The position numbers and the translations under genes were made by a program. Source: Gammaproteobacteria bacterium (GTDB lineage: Bacteria; Pseudomonadota; Gammaproteobacteria; SZUA-229). Taken from it: a stretch of 64,000 nt of DNA. Under the pieces are notes generated by a model that saw only the letters and a program-made list of their open reading frames with translations, made no database searches and was not told where the DNA came from. Shown here in pieces: positions 45,915 through 55,243 of this stretch. The stretch covers positions 62,001-126,000 of the forward strand of contig JAOUKV010000001.1 in the NCBI GenBank assembly GCA_029882355.1. Direction: 5' to 3'. How positions within the stretch are numbered: the stretch's first letter is position 1; each line of letters opens with the position of its first letter.

Positions 45915-47738
45915 ATGATGAAATTACACATACCAGAACAATCTGAAACTCAGGATAGCGCCTTTCCTAATCACCCGCGCAAAGTCAAAAAATGGCTGGC
46001 TGATTTACCACAAGCCAATATGGGCGAAATAACCCGACAAATTTTTGGCGCGATTCGCGAAATCAATCGTCGAAAGATACCAGCCAAGCAGCGTCTTGAA
46101 ATCATGGAATTGCTACGTGCACCGAGCCGTAGCATTTTTGACAATCTGAAAAAATACTTCATCAATCGCACTTTCCCTCTACCTGAAAAGAGTAAAAAAA
46201 TCGTTACCCTCAATCAGGCGCTACTTCAGGAAATGGCGCTGGGATATAAGATTATTATTCAACAGGCCGCCAGTAAAAGCGAAAAAATAGATAACAAAAG
46301 CCAGGCTATTGCTATATCACGAGCCATTAAATATCAATCAGAGCTTCTCCTCAGAGCCAGTGAAATTTATGCTTCTGTACCAGCCAACACATGGAGAGAT
46401 ACACACCAGATATTTGCCTATGCCATCGACACCAAGCTCTATAAAAACGCAGTCGATGACAATGAAAATCCCAATAAAAAAGCCAGCATCGAGAATATTT
46501 ACAAACAAATGCTGCTGTTTTCACTCTCGCGTCCTGCCGCCATGCGTCAAAGCGATAGTGAACGTGTTTACAACAAACTCTATAACTGGTCGGCACAAAC
46601 CAATTTAGGTACTCAAATACAGGAAAACCAGATCAATCGATTTTTTTGCGCGCGCGTTGAAGAAGATCGGGCGCCTTCCTATGTGAACTCTCAAGACCTC
46701 CTTAGCGACAATCGTGCTTTCACATTAGAGACTGCCGAGCTTGTCGATAATATCCGAAAAGACCTCAACAGTCCTACCCGTGAACCCGACTCAATCACTG
46801 TTGGTGCTGAGCTCTCCACAGAAACACTGAAAGCATTGGCGATGTCATGGGGTGTTATGCCTAAACGCCGCTTCTCCAGAGAAGGAAAGAATGGACATAT
46901 TGTGGCGTCGATAGGCCTGTCCCATGCTGCAAAAATGATTAGTCAGAGCAATCTTCCCGAATCATTAGCGGCTATATCTAACTCTTTCGATGCTGGTGCC
47001 AGCTTTACACTGGAAAACATCCCGGAAGAGCTAAAAACCATGTCAGATGACAAATCAAGTTATATGACTCACACCGAAATCGGCAAGACAGATAATAATG
47101 CGTGGGATATGGTGGCAAGGGGCAGAGTGATGACCAATGCCTTTGATCAACAACAACAAGCGCACCAGGCTGAACTACTCAAACTCAACAAGGAAGACGC
47201 TGATCTTCACTGGCAAGTAGTTAATATCAGTGCGGGTGGCTACTGCCTACGCTGGAACTCCGAAACCACCTCAAATGCTCAGATTGGTGAACTCATCGCT
47301 ATTAATGAGCATGATGCCAGCGGTGCTTATGAGTGGCGTATTGGCGTAATTCGTTGGATGCAGTTCAGCGCTGAGCATGGGCTGGAAATTGGAGTTCAAA
47401 TTTTATCACCCAAAGTCATCTCTGCTCAGGCATATCGCTCAAATAAACGTGATGAGGCGCCATTTTCGGCGCTTATGGTTCCAGGAATCAGACCACTGAA
47501 CCAGCCTGCTACTATAATATTACCCGCACATGCATTCAAAACAGATGATAAACTCAAGGTTGAAGTATTTGAGCAAAAAATAGAAATCAAGCTGAGTAAT
47601 AAAAATGAACATACTGGTTCATTTACGCAGTTTCAGTTTATACACACAGAACAACAGACTCGGCAGAAAAAAATCGAGAAAAAAGAAGAATCATCCAAGA
47701 AAAAGGATGACTTTGACGAAATCTGGTCTTCGCTGTAA
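45915..47738 (+). CDS. Large PilZ-like domain protein next to fimX
   Basis: A 607-aa soluble protein. Residues 1-400 are mostly helical and match no domain I know; residues 415-515 look like a PilZ-type beta barrel, with WQVVNISAGGYCLRW giving the NxSxxG motif near residue 436. The second PilZ motif, RxxxR upstream, is not visible, so cyclic-di-GMP binding is uncertain. The C-terminus is charged and Lys-rich (KKIEKKEESSKKKDDFDEIW). It precedes a FimX-like gene by 62 bases on the same strand, suggesting a shared role in type IV pilus or surface motility control. Confidence 0.7.
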   Translation: MMKLHIPEQSETQDSAFPNHPRKVKKWLADLPQANMGEITRQIFGAIREINRRKIPAKQRLEIMELLRAPSRSIFDNLKKYFINRTFPLPEKSKKIVTLNQALLQEMALGYKIIIQQAASKSEKIDNKSQAIAISRAIKYQSELLLRASEIYASVPANTWRDTHQIFAYAIDTKLYKNAVDDNENPNKKASIENIYKQMLLFSLSRPAAMRQSDSERVYNKLYNWSAQTNLGTQIQENQINRFFCARVEEDRAPSYVNSQDLLSDNRAFTLETAELVDNIRKDLNSPTREPDSITVGAELSTETLKALAMSWGVMPKRRFSREGKNGHIVASIGLSHAAKMISQSNLPESLAAISNSFDAGASFTLENIPEELKTMSDDKSSYMTHTEIGKTDNNAWDMVARGRVMTNAFDQQQQAHQAELLKLNKEDADLHWQVVNISAGGYCLRWNSETTSNAQIGELIAINEHDASGAYEWRIGVIRWMQFSAEHGLEIGVQILSPKVISAQAYRSNKRDEAPFSALMVPGIRPLNQPATIILPAHAFKTDDKLKVEVFEQKIEIKLSNKNEHTGSFTQFQFIHTEQQTRQKKIEKKEESSKKKDDFDEIWSSL

Positions 47739-47751
47739 TAAAAACAACCCC

Positions 47752-47777
47752 GCATACGCATGAATTTCCGCGTGTGC
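47752..47777 (+). terminator. Possible stem-loop between PilZ-like gene and fimX
   Basis: GCATACGC (47752-47759) pairs with GCGTGTGC (47770-47777) over 8 bp with one G-T pair and a 10-base loop. Only CCTTT follows, so termination would be weak or partial. Confidence 0.3.
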
Positions 47778-47800
47778 CCTTTATGGATTCAAAATAAACA

Positions 47801-49891
47801 ATGGCTGAACAAACCATTAACCTGATTATTGTCGATGATAGCTTCGATACCGAAGAAAAAGTCATCAGTACTCTGAGAACATTGGGCTTTGCCGCACGGT
47901 CTACACGTGCTGAAGATGATGAAGATTTGATTGAGGCCATAAAATCACATCGACCTGATCTTGTTTTATACTCGCAGGGTATGGAGTTAATTAGCCTTGA
48001 AGAAACCTGCAAAATCATCAAAGAAAACACCGGCGATGCCCCTATTCCAGTCATTGCCGTAGATAAAACTGAGTCTGAAGCCAATGTAACCGCAGCAATT
48101 AGTGCGGGTGCTATGGATCTTTCATCCTACAACAACATGAAACACCTTACTCAGGTCATCAAGCGGGAAGTGAGTGCCTATCGTAACTGGCAACAAAATC
48201 AGGCTATGGTAAAAACCCTGGCAGAATCTGAGCTCAGATGTAATTCACTGCTCGATAGTTCACGAGATGCCATTGCCTATGTACATGAAGGTATGCACGT
48301 CTACTCTAATGCTTCTTATCTTGATTTATTTGAAATTGAACAGTCTGATGAGCTTGAAGGTATTCCTATTCTTGACATGGTCGCACATGATAGTCGTGAT
48401 AATTTCAAGGCATTCCTTCGTGATTACATGAAAAATGAAACTGGCCTAAAAAAACTCGAAACCCGATTACATAAACCCGATGGTAAAGAGTTTGATGGTG
48501 AAATGGAGTTTTCTTCAGCAAGTATCGATGGTGAGCCGTGTATACAAATTGTAATTCGTAAGGAAGACGTCAATACCGAAGAGCTTGAACGTCAACTAAA
48601 AATGCTCAGCCAGAGAGACCAACTTACTGGCTTATACAATCGTCAGCACTGTCTTGAAGAAGTTGAGTTAGTAATTTCCGAATGCGATGACAATGAAAAA
48701 ATCGCCTCCATTATGGAAATACGCTTAGACAACTTTGATAACATAAAAAATGAAGTAGGTGTTGTCGGTGCTGACAACTACATTGCTGCCGTTGCCAAGG
48801 AACTTCAGGACTCGGCGAGCGAAACTGACATTCTGTCACGCTACACTCACGCTAGCTTTACCGTTATCACTCGCGGCAAGAACAAAGACGACATTGAAGA
48901 ATATGCAAGAAAATTCCAGAACAAAATTAGTGATTTTGAAGTCACTATCAATGATGGAAATATAAACACAACCTGTAGTGTAGGCATTGCACTGATTGAT
49001 AAAAATTCACCCGAATGCAATGAGATTTTAGCCCGTGTTGAAAAAGCATCAGACGAAGCGGCGGCTAATGGTTCCAATCAAATCAGTATCTACATCCCTA
49101 AAGAAGGCGAGCTGACACGACACGAAGCCGATTCAAAATTCAAAGGTCAACTAACTGAGGCGATGAAGAACAATAAATTTGTTCTTCATTATCAACCGAT
49201 TGTCAGCCTACACGGCGATACCGATGAACGTTATGAAGTTTTCGTTCGCCTGAAAGGTGATGATGGCAATTTAATTATGCCACAGGATTTTTTCCCGGCA
49301 GCCGAGCGTATAGGTATGGCTGTAGCTGTAGACCGCTGGGTACTAACACGTACCATTAAAGTCCTGCATGAGCGATGGAAAAAAGGAAATCGGACTCGTT
49401 TTTTCATCAAGCTCTCAGCGCCATCACTTAAAGATGAAACTTTGATCGACTGGCTGGACTACCAGATTAAAGACAAACAACTACCGGCTGACTGCCTGAT
49501 TTTCGAGGTTAAAGAAGCCGCAGCTGTAACAAATCTAAAATACACCAAGGTCATGTGTGAAAATCTGAAGAAGATAAAATGTGGCTTTGTACTCGACGAT
49601 TTTGGTTTAGGAGCTAACCCATTCCAACTACTCGACCATATTGATGTCGATTACATTCGTCTCGACAGGACATTTATGGAAGACCTGCTTGAAAACACAC
49701 AGAATCAGGAAGCCATACAGAAAATCACAGCATTAGCAGGTGAACGCGGTAAATTAACCATCACCCAGTTCGTACCCGACGCAGCCAGTCTGTCTGTACT
49801 CTGGGGTATAGGCGTTAACTTTATTCAGGGTTATTTCTTACAGGAACCTTCACCTGTAATGAATTATGACTTTACAGACATGGGAGGCTAG
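47801..49891 (+). CDS. fimX: FimX-like degenerate REC-PAS-GGDEF-EAL c-di-GMP effector
   Basis: A 696-aa protein laid out as P. aeruginosa FimX: receiver-like (1-125), PAS (145-265), GGDEF-like (275-435), EAL-like (445-690). All output sites look inactive. The receiver lacks the phospho-Asp (VLYSQGM); GGDEF reads THASF near residue 348; EAL reads EVF near 478; the NxS metal residue is Lys (KLSAPSL), KxD is RLD and the EG of AEGVET is TQFVPD. The PAS part (LLDSSRDAIAYVHEGMHVYSN) is very like FimX. FimX binds c-di-GMP without cleaving it and drives pilus assembly and twitching; the same is inferred here. Confidence 0.85.
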   Translation: MAEQTINLIIVDDSFDTEEKVISTLRTLGFAARSTRAEDDEDLIEAIKSHRPDLVLYSQGMELISLEETCKIIKENTGDAPIPVIAVDKTESEANVTAAISAGAMDLSSYNNMKHLTQVIKREVSAYRNWQQNQAMVKTLAESELRCNSLLDSSRDAIAYVHEGMHVYSNASYLDLFEIEQSDELEGIPILDMVAHDSRDNFKAFLRDYMKNETGLKKLETRLHKPDGKEFDGEMEFSSASIDGEPCIQIVIRKEDVNTEELERQLKMLSQRDQLTGLYNRQHCLEEVELVISECDDNEKIASIMEIRLDNFDNIKNEVGVVGADNYIAAVAKELQDSASETDILSRYTHASFTVITRGKNKDDIEEYARKFQNKISDFEVTINDGNINTTCSVGIALIDKNSPECNEILARVEKASDEAAANGSNQISIYIPKEGELTRHEADSKFKGQLTEAMKNNKFVLHYQPIVSLHGDTDERYEVFVRLKGDDGNLIMPQDFFPAAERIGMAVAVDRWVLTRTIKVLHERWKKGNRTRFFIKLSAPSLKDETLIDWLDYQIKDKQLPADCLIFEVKEAAAVTNLKYTKVMCENLKKIKCGFVLDDFGLGANPFQLLDHIDVDYIRLDRTFMEDLLENTQNQEAIQKITALAGERGKLTITQFVPDAASLSVLWGIGVNFIQGYFLQEPSPVMNYDFTDMGG

Positions 49892-49921
49892 CTTTAGTTT
49901 TTTCCTTTTAGCAACCAGAGA

Positions 49922-51772
49922 TCAGTTACTTTTATAAAAATCTTGGAACTCAGCATCCGTCAATGGCCTGGAAAAATAGAAACCCTGATAGATACCACAC
50001 TGTTTAGATCGTAAAAAATCAAATTGTGCTTCGGTTTCTACACCTTCTGCTACCACCATTAAATTAAACTGCTTAGCCATATCCAGAATACTACTCACCA
50101 TCACCTGGTCATTCTGTTCTTTGTTCAGCTCAGAAACAAAAGAACGGTCAATTTTTATTTCGTCAATGGGAAGCCTCTTTAAATAACTCAAGGAGCTATA
50201 ACCGGTACCAAAATCATCCATAGAGAAGCGTATACCTAAATCCCGAACCTCTTCCATAATATGTATAACTTTATCAATATCTTCTGCGACGATGCTTTCA
50301 GTCACTTCAAATACAATTTTCTTCCTGGCCGAATCAGTGAGGTACTCTTTACACAATAAACGAACGTCATCAACAAAATCGTAATAAAAAAACTGTCGCA
50401 TACTGACATTAATAGAGAATTGCTGAATATGTATTCCTTGCTGCTCCCAGACACTCAAAGTTCGAAATGCCGTTTCCATAATAAAACGGCCTAATACAAT
50501 AATTGATCCCGTTTGCTCCGCAATCGGTATAAATAAATCAGGCATGATTAGTCCGTGCTTTTCATTATTCCAGCGCACTAATGCTTCGGCACCCACTACT
50601 TTCCCATGTTCATTCAACTGCGGCTGATAAACCAAAGAGACTTCATTTTTATCAATAGAAAAGTGTAATAATTGTTCTATCTCAAGATTGTACTCAACAC
50701 GTTGTTCCATTTCCTCATCAAATACAATAACACCATCACGACCCTTCTCCTTGGCTTCGTACATAGCAATATCCGCTTCTTTGATCAAACGACTGGCATC
50801 ATTATTCTTTCCACTAACCAGACTGACTCCAATACTGGCACTAATAAAAAGCTGATGTAATTCAACGCTATAACTTTCCTTAAGAATTAATAGAATTCGA
50901 TCAGCCAATGCCTGCGCTTCCGCCATGCACTCATTTTTATTGTCATATTCAAGCCCAACAACCACAAATTCATCACCACCCAACCTTGCTAACAGACTAT
51001 CGACATGTTTTTGATCAGTAATGCGACTGGCAACATCCTGTAACAAACGGTCACCAATATCATGGCCCAGAGAATCATTAATTGTTTTAAAATGATCGAG
51101 ATCGATTAGTAATAAATACGACCAGGTTTTCTCCCCCTGCAAAGAGGCCATCATATCTTGCAGATAGTTAATAAAGAAATAACGATTCTTCAAGCCCGTC
51201 AAAGAATCATGGTTAGCCAGATAATTCGTTTGCATCAATAATTTGTGACTACTCTCAGCAGCATAAATTAACACCCACGCAAGAACTCCGGCAAATATAG
51301 CTAAAACATAACCGAACCATTCGCCAATCAGGAAGAAATAAATAATCAATGGCACCATCAAAATAATGACATTGGGTTTAAACAATTTTTTATCAGGAAT
51401 CAATAAAACCGAAGCAACAAGCGAAGCACCGATTTCTGTAAAAATGGCAATATAATGAAGCTGATACTGGTCTTCAGTGATGAATAACAGAAAAATACTC
51501 AGCCAGAGCAGAAAGAACGCGTAATAAAACAGTGAAAGGCTTTTATACCATGCCTTTAATTGTGTGTTAGTGAGATTATTATCAATATACTGCTTATAAA
51601 TTCGGTATCCCCAGATGGAGACCAGCACAATACCCGCATACCAGACCACCGCTCTCAACGGAATACCGTGCATCCAGCTAAGGAAAATATAACCCAGCCC
51701 CGGAAATAGCGATAGCATCACCATCACGGGAATTTGCTTATGCAGATAAGAGTAGAAGTAACGATTATCCAT
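49922..51772 (-). CDS. Membrane GGDEF/EAL diguanylate cyclase/phosphodiesterase
   Basis: A 616-aa protein with about six N-terminal membrane helices (residues 15-170) and no extra sensor domain. GGDEF is canonical (LARLGGDEFVV, near residue 264) but the I-site RxxD is replaced (HVDS), so product inhibition should be absent. The EAL domain looks complete: GAEALVRW (near 390), NVSMRQF, FEVTESI, DDFGTGYSSL, KIDRSF and VAEGVET. It could make or break cyclic-di-GMP. Convergent with fimX (30-base gap), it may set the c-di-GMP level that FimX reads. Confidence 0.93.
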   Translation of the reverse strand: MDNRYFYSYLHKQIPVMVMLSLFPGLGYIFLSWMHGIPLRAVVWYAGIVLVSIWGYRIYKQYIDNNLTNTQLKAWYKSLSLFYYAFFLLWLSIFLLFITEDQYQLHYIAIFTEIGASLVASVLLIPDKKLFKPNVIILMVPLIIYFFLIGEWFGYVLAIFAGVLAWVLIYAAESSHKLLMQTNYLANHDSLTGLKNRYFFINYLQDMMASLQGEKTWSYLLLIDLDHFKTINDSLGHDIGDRLLQDVASRITDQKHVDSLLARLGGDEFVVVGLEYDNKNECMAEAQALADRILLILKESYSVELHQLFISASIGVSLVSGKNNDASRLIKEADIAMYEAKEKGRDGVIVFDEEMEQRVEYNLEIEQLLHFSIDKNEVSLVYQPQLNEHGKVVGAEALVRWNNEKHGLIMPDLFIPIAEQTGSIIVLGRFIMETAFRTLSVWEQQGIHIQQFSINVSMRQFFYYDFVDDVRLLCKEYLTDSARKKIVFEVTESIVAEDIDKVIHIMEEVRDLGIRFSMDDFGTGYSSLSYLKRLPIDEIKIDRSFVSELNKEQNDQVMVSSILDMAKQFNLMVVAEGVETEAQFDFLRSKQCGIYQGFYFSRPLTDAEFQDFYKSN

Positions 51773-51868
51773 AAATTATTAGGACTAAAAAAATAAGAAC
51801 CCAGACTTTAACCTAAAATCAGTAGCATTAGTATAGAGTTGAGTGGTGCTAGTAGCACGGATTTCTTG

Positions 51869-52708
51869 TTAATTCCTGGCTTTAATTCTGAGTTGTAATG
51901 CCACCTCATTTCCTTTTTTTGCGGGGTGGCGTAGTGCATGCCGAATCACCCACTTAAGCTCTTTGCTTGCATCACTGAGCCAACGCTCACAGATGTCAAA
52001 AACCAGTTCCGGGTGATCTTTAGCGATATCACCAAGACTGTTTGCCACACTACGCCGCACGTAGAGGCTTTGATCATTTTTAAGCGATTCCAGAATGGGT
52101 AATATCGGCAATGGATCTTCTATAAATGCTGGAATCCGCGGCGCCCAGGGAAGTCGAGGCCTGGAACCTTCAGAACAAAGACGCCTAACATGAGGATCTG
52201 GATCTGTCGTCCACTTTATTAACTGTGATAGTGTGCGATCCTGGTCTTTAATTAAAAATGGACGCATAGAAAACTCAGAGGTATTTCGTTTGGTCAGTTC
52301 ATACTGCGCTTTCATTGAAATATTAAACGGGTCAGAGCCTGCATTATTCTCTTTATCTAAGCCATATAGCGAAATAAAGCAGCTATGAGGTAGATAAAAT
52401 AAAACCGCAAGACCGAGTCCTTCTGTTGCAATATTTGGCGGTGTCAAAGAAGCCAAAATCACATCAATAGCCTTTTCGTATTTGTCAGGTAAGTATTGAT
52501 GAAGTGCTATAGCGATATGTTTCGCTCGATCCATAAATTCTAAAGGCTCCAGGTTATCTAGTGCGGATTTTCGGAATTCTTTGGATTGAAACTTTGGGTA
52601 AACGTGTGCGATGTTATTTGCCAGGCAATCTATAGCTTCTTCATCTAGTAAGTTTTTTAATGCGTAGCCTTTTTTTATGGATTTTGGGGCGTTGGGGATT
52701 TTTGGCAT
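51869..52708 (-). CDS. DNA alkylation repair protein (AlkD-like HEAT repeat)
   Basis: A 279-aa all-helical protein of the AlkD-like family, whose members remove or bind alkylated bases using HEAT repeats. Repeats are visible in the second half: DRTLSQLIKWTTDPDPHVRRL, DQSLYVRRSVANSLGDIAKDHP and ELKWVIRHALRHPAKKG (first residues shown). The conserved CSEGSRPRLPWAPRIP segment is diagnostic of this subfamily. It stands alone between a c-di-GMP gene and parC. Substrate unknown. Confidence 0.8.
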   Translation of the reverse strand: MPKIPNAPKSIKKGYALKNLLDEEAIDCLANNIAHVYPKFQSKEFRKSALDNLEPLEFMDRAKHIAIALHQYLPDKYEKAIDVILASLTPPNIATEGLGLAVLFYLPHSCFISLYGLDKENNAGSDPFNISMKAQYELTKRNTSEFSMRPFLIKDQDRTLSQLIKWTTDPDPHVRRLCSEGSRPRLPWAPRIPAFIEDPLPILPILESLKNDQSLYVRRSVANSLGDIAKDHPELVFDICERWLSDASKELKWVIRHALRHPAKKGNEVALQLRIKARN

Positions 52709-52892
52709 GGTTGTGGGTTTTTTGATGATTTGGGGGCATGCACAATGAAAGGCCTGAGCTTTTTTTCAATAATTTTTACTCTGACCAAAAATATTAAAAT
52801 TCATGGATGGCACGACAAATCAGAAAACAAAATATACATTCACCATGTAGAACGTGCTAACGAGAAATTATAGATCACACCGCAATAAAATA

Positions 52893-52911
52893 GGGCGTAT
52901 GCAATACGCCC
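52893..52911 (-). terminator. Rho-independent terminator of parC
   Basis: On the minus strand, GGGCGTAT and ATACGCCC form a perfect 8-bp stem with a TGC loop, seven bases after the parC stop, followed by TATTTTATT. The repeat GTAGGGGCGTATTGCATACG is also typical of dispersed extragenic palindromes in gammaproteobacteria, so it may be a repeat copy used as a terminator. Confidence 0.65.
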
Positions 52912-52917
52912 CTACGT

Positions 52918-55182
52918 TTATTTTTCAGACTTAACCACCACCTCAACCCTGTCCACCTTCTGATACAACCGATGCAACTTAATCCCACGCTTTCCTCTCT
53001 CTGCCGCATGTTCATCTACTTCATCCGGCTTTAGGGTTTTTTGTTTGGCACCGCTATAAATCTTCAGCTTTTCGCCATCCTGAATCAGGTCAATGGCACA
53101 GACCCATTCTGAACCGTCTTTGAGTTTGGCTGAGGGTACGTTGATAATTTTATTACCCTTACCTTTGGCCATTTGTGGCAGTTCGCCCAGTTCGGTGACC
53201 AGCATGTGGCCTTCGGAACTGATGGCGACGATCCAGTCATCTTCAAGACTTCTAACTTTTACCGGTGGTAATACTTTGGCTCCCGCGGGTACTTTCAGGA
53301 AAGCTTTACCGGCTTTGGTGCGCGAATGTAAATCACCCAGTTTAAATACAAAGCCATAACCGAATGATGTAGCAACCAGATATAAGTCATTGGGATCACC
53401 TATCATGGCGGCGGTAAACTCCGCACCGGGAGGTACATTAAAGCGCCCGGTTAAAGGTTCGCCCTGGCCGCGAGCTGACGGCAGAGTATGTGCCTGCAAG
53501 GTATAGGCACGGCCGGTGCTGTCTAAAAATACGGCGAGCTGATTGCTCTTGCCATGCGTTACCGATAACAGGCCGTCGCCGGCTTTGTAGTTAAGTTTAT
53601 CCGCATCCACTTCGTGACCTTTGGCCGCACGTGCCCAGCCCATGGACGAGAGTACGACGGTGATTGGGTCACTCGGAATCAGTGTGCTTTCATCCATGGC
53701 CTGCGCGGCATCACGTGCGACGATGGGTGAGCGTCGATCATCGCCGTATTTTTCTGCATCGGCTTCAATTTCTTTTCGGATCAGGGTTTTCAAACGAACT
53801 GCTGAGCCCAGTATTTTTTCCAGATAATCGCGTTCTATGGCTAGCTCATCTTGCTCGCCGCGAATTTTCATTTCTTCGAGCTTGGCCAGATGACGTAATT
53901 TCAGATCTAGAATAGCTTCGGCCTGAATATCGGTAATTTTAAAACGCGACATCAATACTGGTTTGGGTTTGTCGTTTTCGCGAATGATGGCGATGACTTC
54001 ATCAATATTCAAAAACGCGATCAATAAAGCATCCAGAATATGCAGACGTGAATTCACTTTATCCAGACGCCATTGCAGACGACGGCGGACCGTTACCGTG
54101 CGGAATTTCAGCCACTCAGCAAGCACCATTCTCAGGTCTTTGACCTGAGGGCGGCCATTGATGCCGATCATGTTCATGTTGACGCGGTAGCTCGATTCAA
54201 GATCGGTGGTGGCGAATAAATGGTTCATCAACTCTTCGATATTGACGCGATTGGAACGCGGCACAATCACCAGACGCGTTGGGTTCTCGTGATCGGATTC
54301 ATCGCGCAGGTCTTCTACCATCGGCAGCTTTTTTGCGATCATCTGTGCGGCGATCTGTTCCAGCACTTTATTACCGGAGACACGGTAAGGCAGCGCAGTA
54401 ACAATAATGGCACCGTCTTCTTTCTCAAAACGTGCACGTTGGCGAACACTGCCGTGACCGGTGCGATAGGTTTCCATCATGTCGTCACGTGAGGTGACGA
54501 TCTCGGCTTCAGTAGGAAAATCCGGGCCTTTTATATGTTCACATAAATCTTCTAAGGTGCTCTTTGGACTGTCTAATAAGCGAATGCAGGCGCTGGCCAC
54601 TTCACGAATATTGTGCGGCAGAATATCAGTTGCCATACCGACGGCAATACCGGTACCGCCATTGAGCAATACATTCGGCAAACGTGCTGGCAGGGTTTCT
54701 GGTTCGTCTAAAGAACCGTCGAAATTCGGTTGCCATGTGACCGTACCCTGACCTAATTCAGAGAGCAGTACTTCGGTGTAGGCCGCCAGTTTGGATTCGG
54801 TATAACGCATGGCGGCGAAAGATTTTGGATCATCCGACGAACCCCAGTTACCCTGACCATCGACCAGCGGATAACGGTAGGAGAAAGGCTGCGCCATCAA
54901 CACCATGGCTTCGTAACAGGCGCTATCACCGTGCGGATGATATTTACCCAGCACATCACCGACGGTACGCGCGGATTTTTTGTGTTTGGCGGTGGCGTTC
55001 AGGCCCAGTTCGGACATGGCATAAACAATGCGGCGCTGTACCGGTTTCAGGCCATCACCAATGAACGGCAAGGCGCGATCGAGAATCACGTACATGGAAT
55101 AATCCAGATACGCTCTCTCGGTAAACACCGACATCGGCTGCTCTTCTACACCTTCAAAATCAATTTCAGATTGGTCAGTCAT
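52918..55182 (-). CDS. parC: DNA topoisomerase IV subunit A
   Basis: A 754-aa type IIA topoisomerase subunit that cuts and rejoins DNA to unlink daughter chromosomes. The catalytic Tyr is in [26 protein letters not shown] and [18 protein letters not shown] are hallmarks of the breakage-reunion domain. The C-terminal blade region (about residues 500-740) is shorter than in GyrA, fitting ParC. It follows parE after 61 bases on the same strand. Residues around the quinolone region (GDSACYE) carry the wild-type Ser and Glu. Confidence 0.96.
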   Translation of the reverse strand: MTDQSEIDFEGVEEQPMSVFTERAYLDYSMYVILDRALPFIGDGLKPVQRRIVYAMSELGLNATAKHKKSARTVGDVLGKYHPHGDSACYEAMVLMAQPFSYRYPLVDGQGNWGSSDDPKSFAAMRYTESKLAAYTEVLLSELGQGTVTWQPNFDGSLDEPETLPARLPNVLLNGGTGIAVGMATDILPHNIREVASACIRLLDSPKSTLEDLCEHIKGPDFPTEAEIVTSRDDMMETYRTGHGSVRQRARFEKEDGAIIVTALPYRVSGNKVLEQIAAQMIAKKLPMVEDLRDESDHENPTRLVIVPRSNRVNIEELMNHLFATTDLESSYRVNMNMIGINGRPQVKDLRMVLAEWLKFRTVTVRRRLQWRLDKVNSRLHILDALLIAFLNIDEVIAIIRENDKPKPVLMSRFKITDIQAEAILDLKLRHLAKLEEMKIRGEQDELAIERDYLEKILGSAVRLKTLIRKEIEADAEKYGDDRRSPIVARDAAQAMDESTLIPSDPITVVLSSMGWARAAKGHEVDADKLNYKAGDGLLSVTHGKSNQLAVFLDSTGRAYTLQAHTLPSARGQGEPLTGRFNVPPGAEFTAAMIGDPNDLYLVATSFGYGFVFKLGDLHSRTKAGKAFLKVPAGAKVLPPVKVRSLEDDWIVAISSEGHMLVTELGELPQMAKGKGNKIINVPSAKLKDGSEWVCAIDLIQDGEKLKIYSGAKQKTLKPDEVDEHAAERGKRGIKLHRLYQKVDRVEVVVKSEK

Positions 55183-55243
55183 AATTTCTTTATTTTTTCT
55201 GATAAAACAAAATACGTTTAAGAATAATTTTTAGATCACACTA

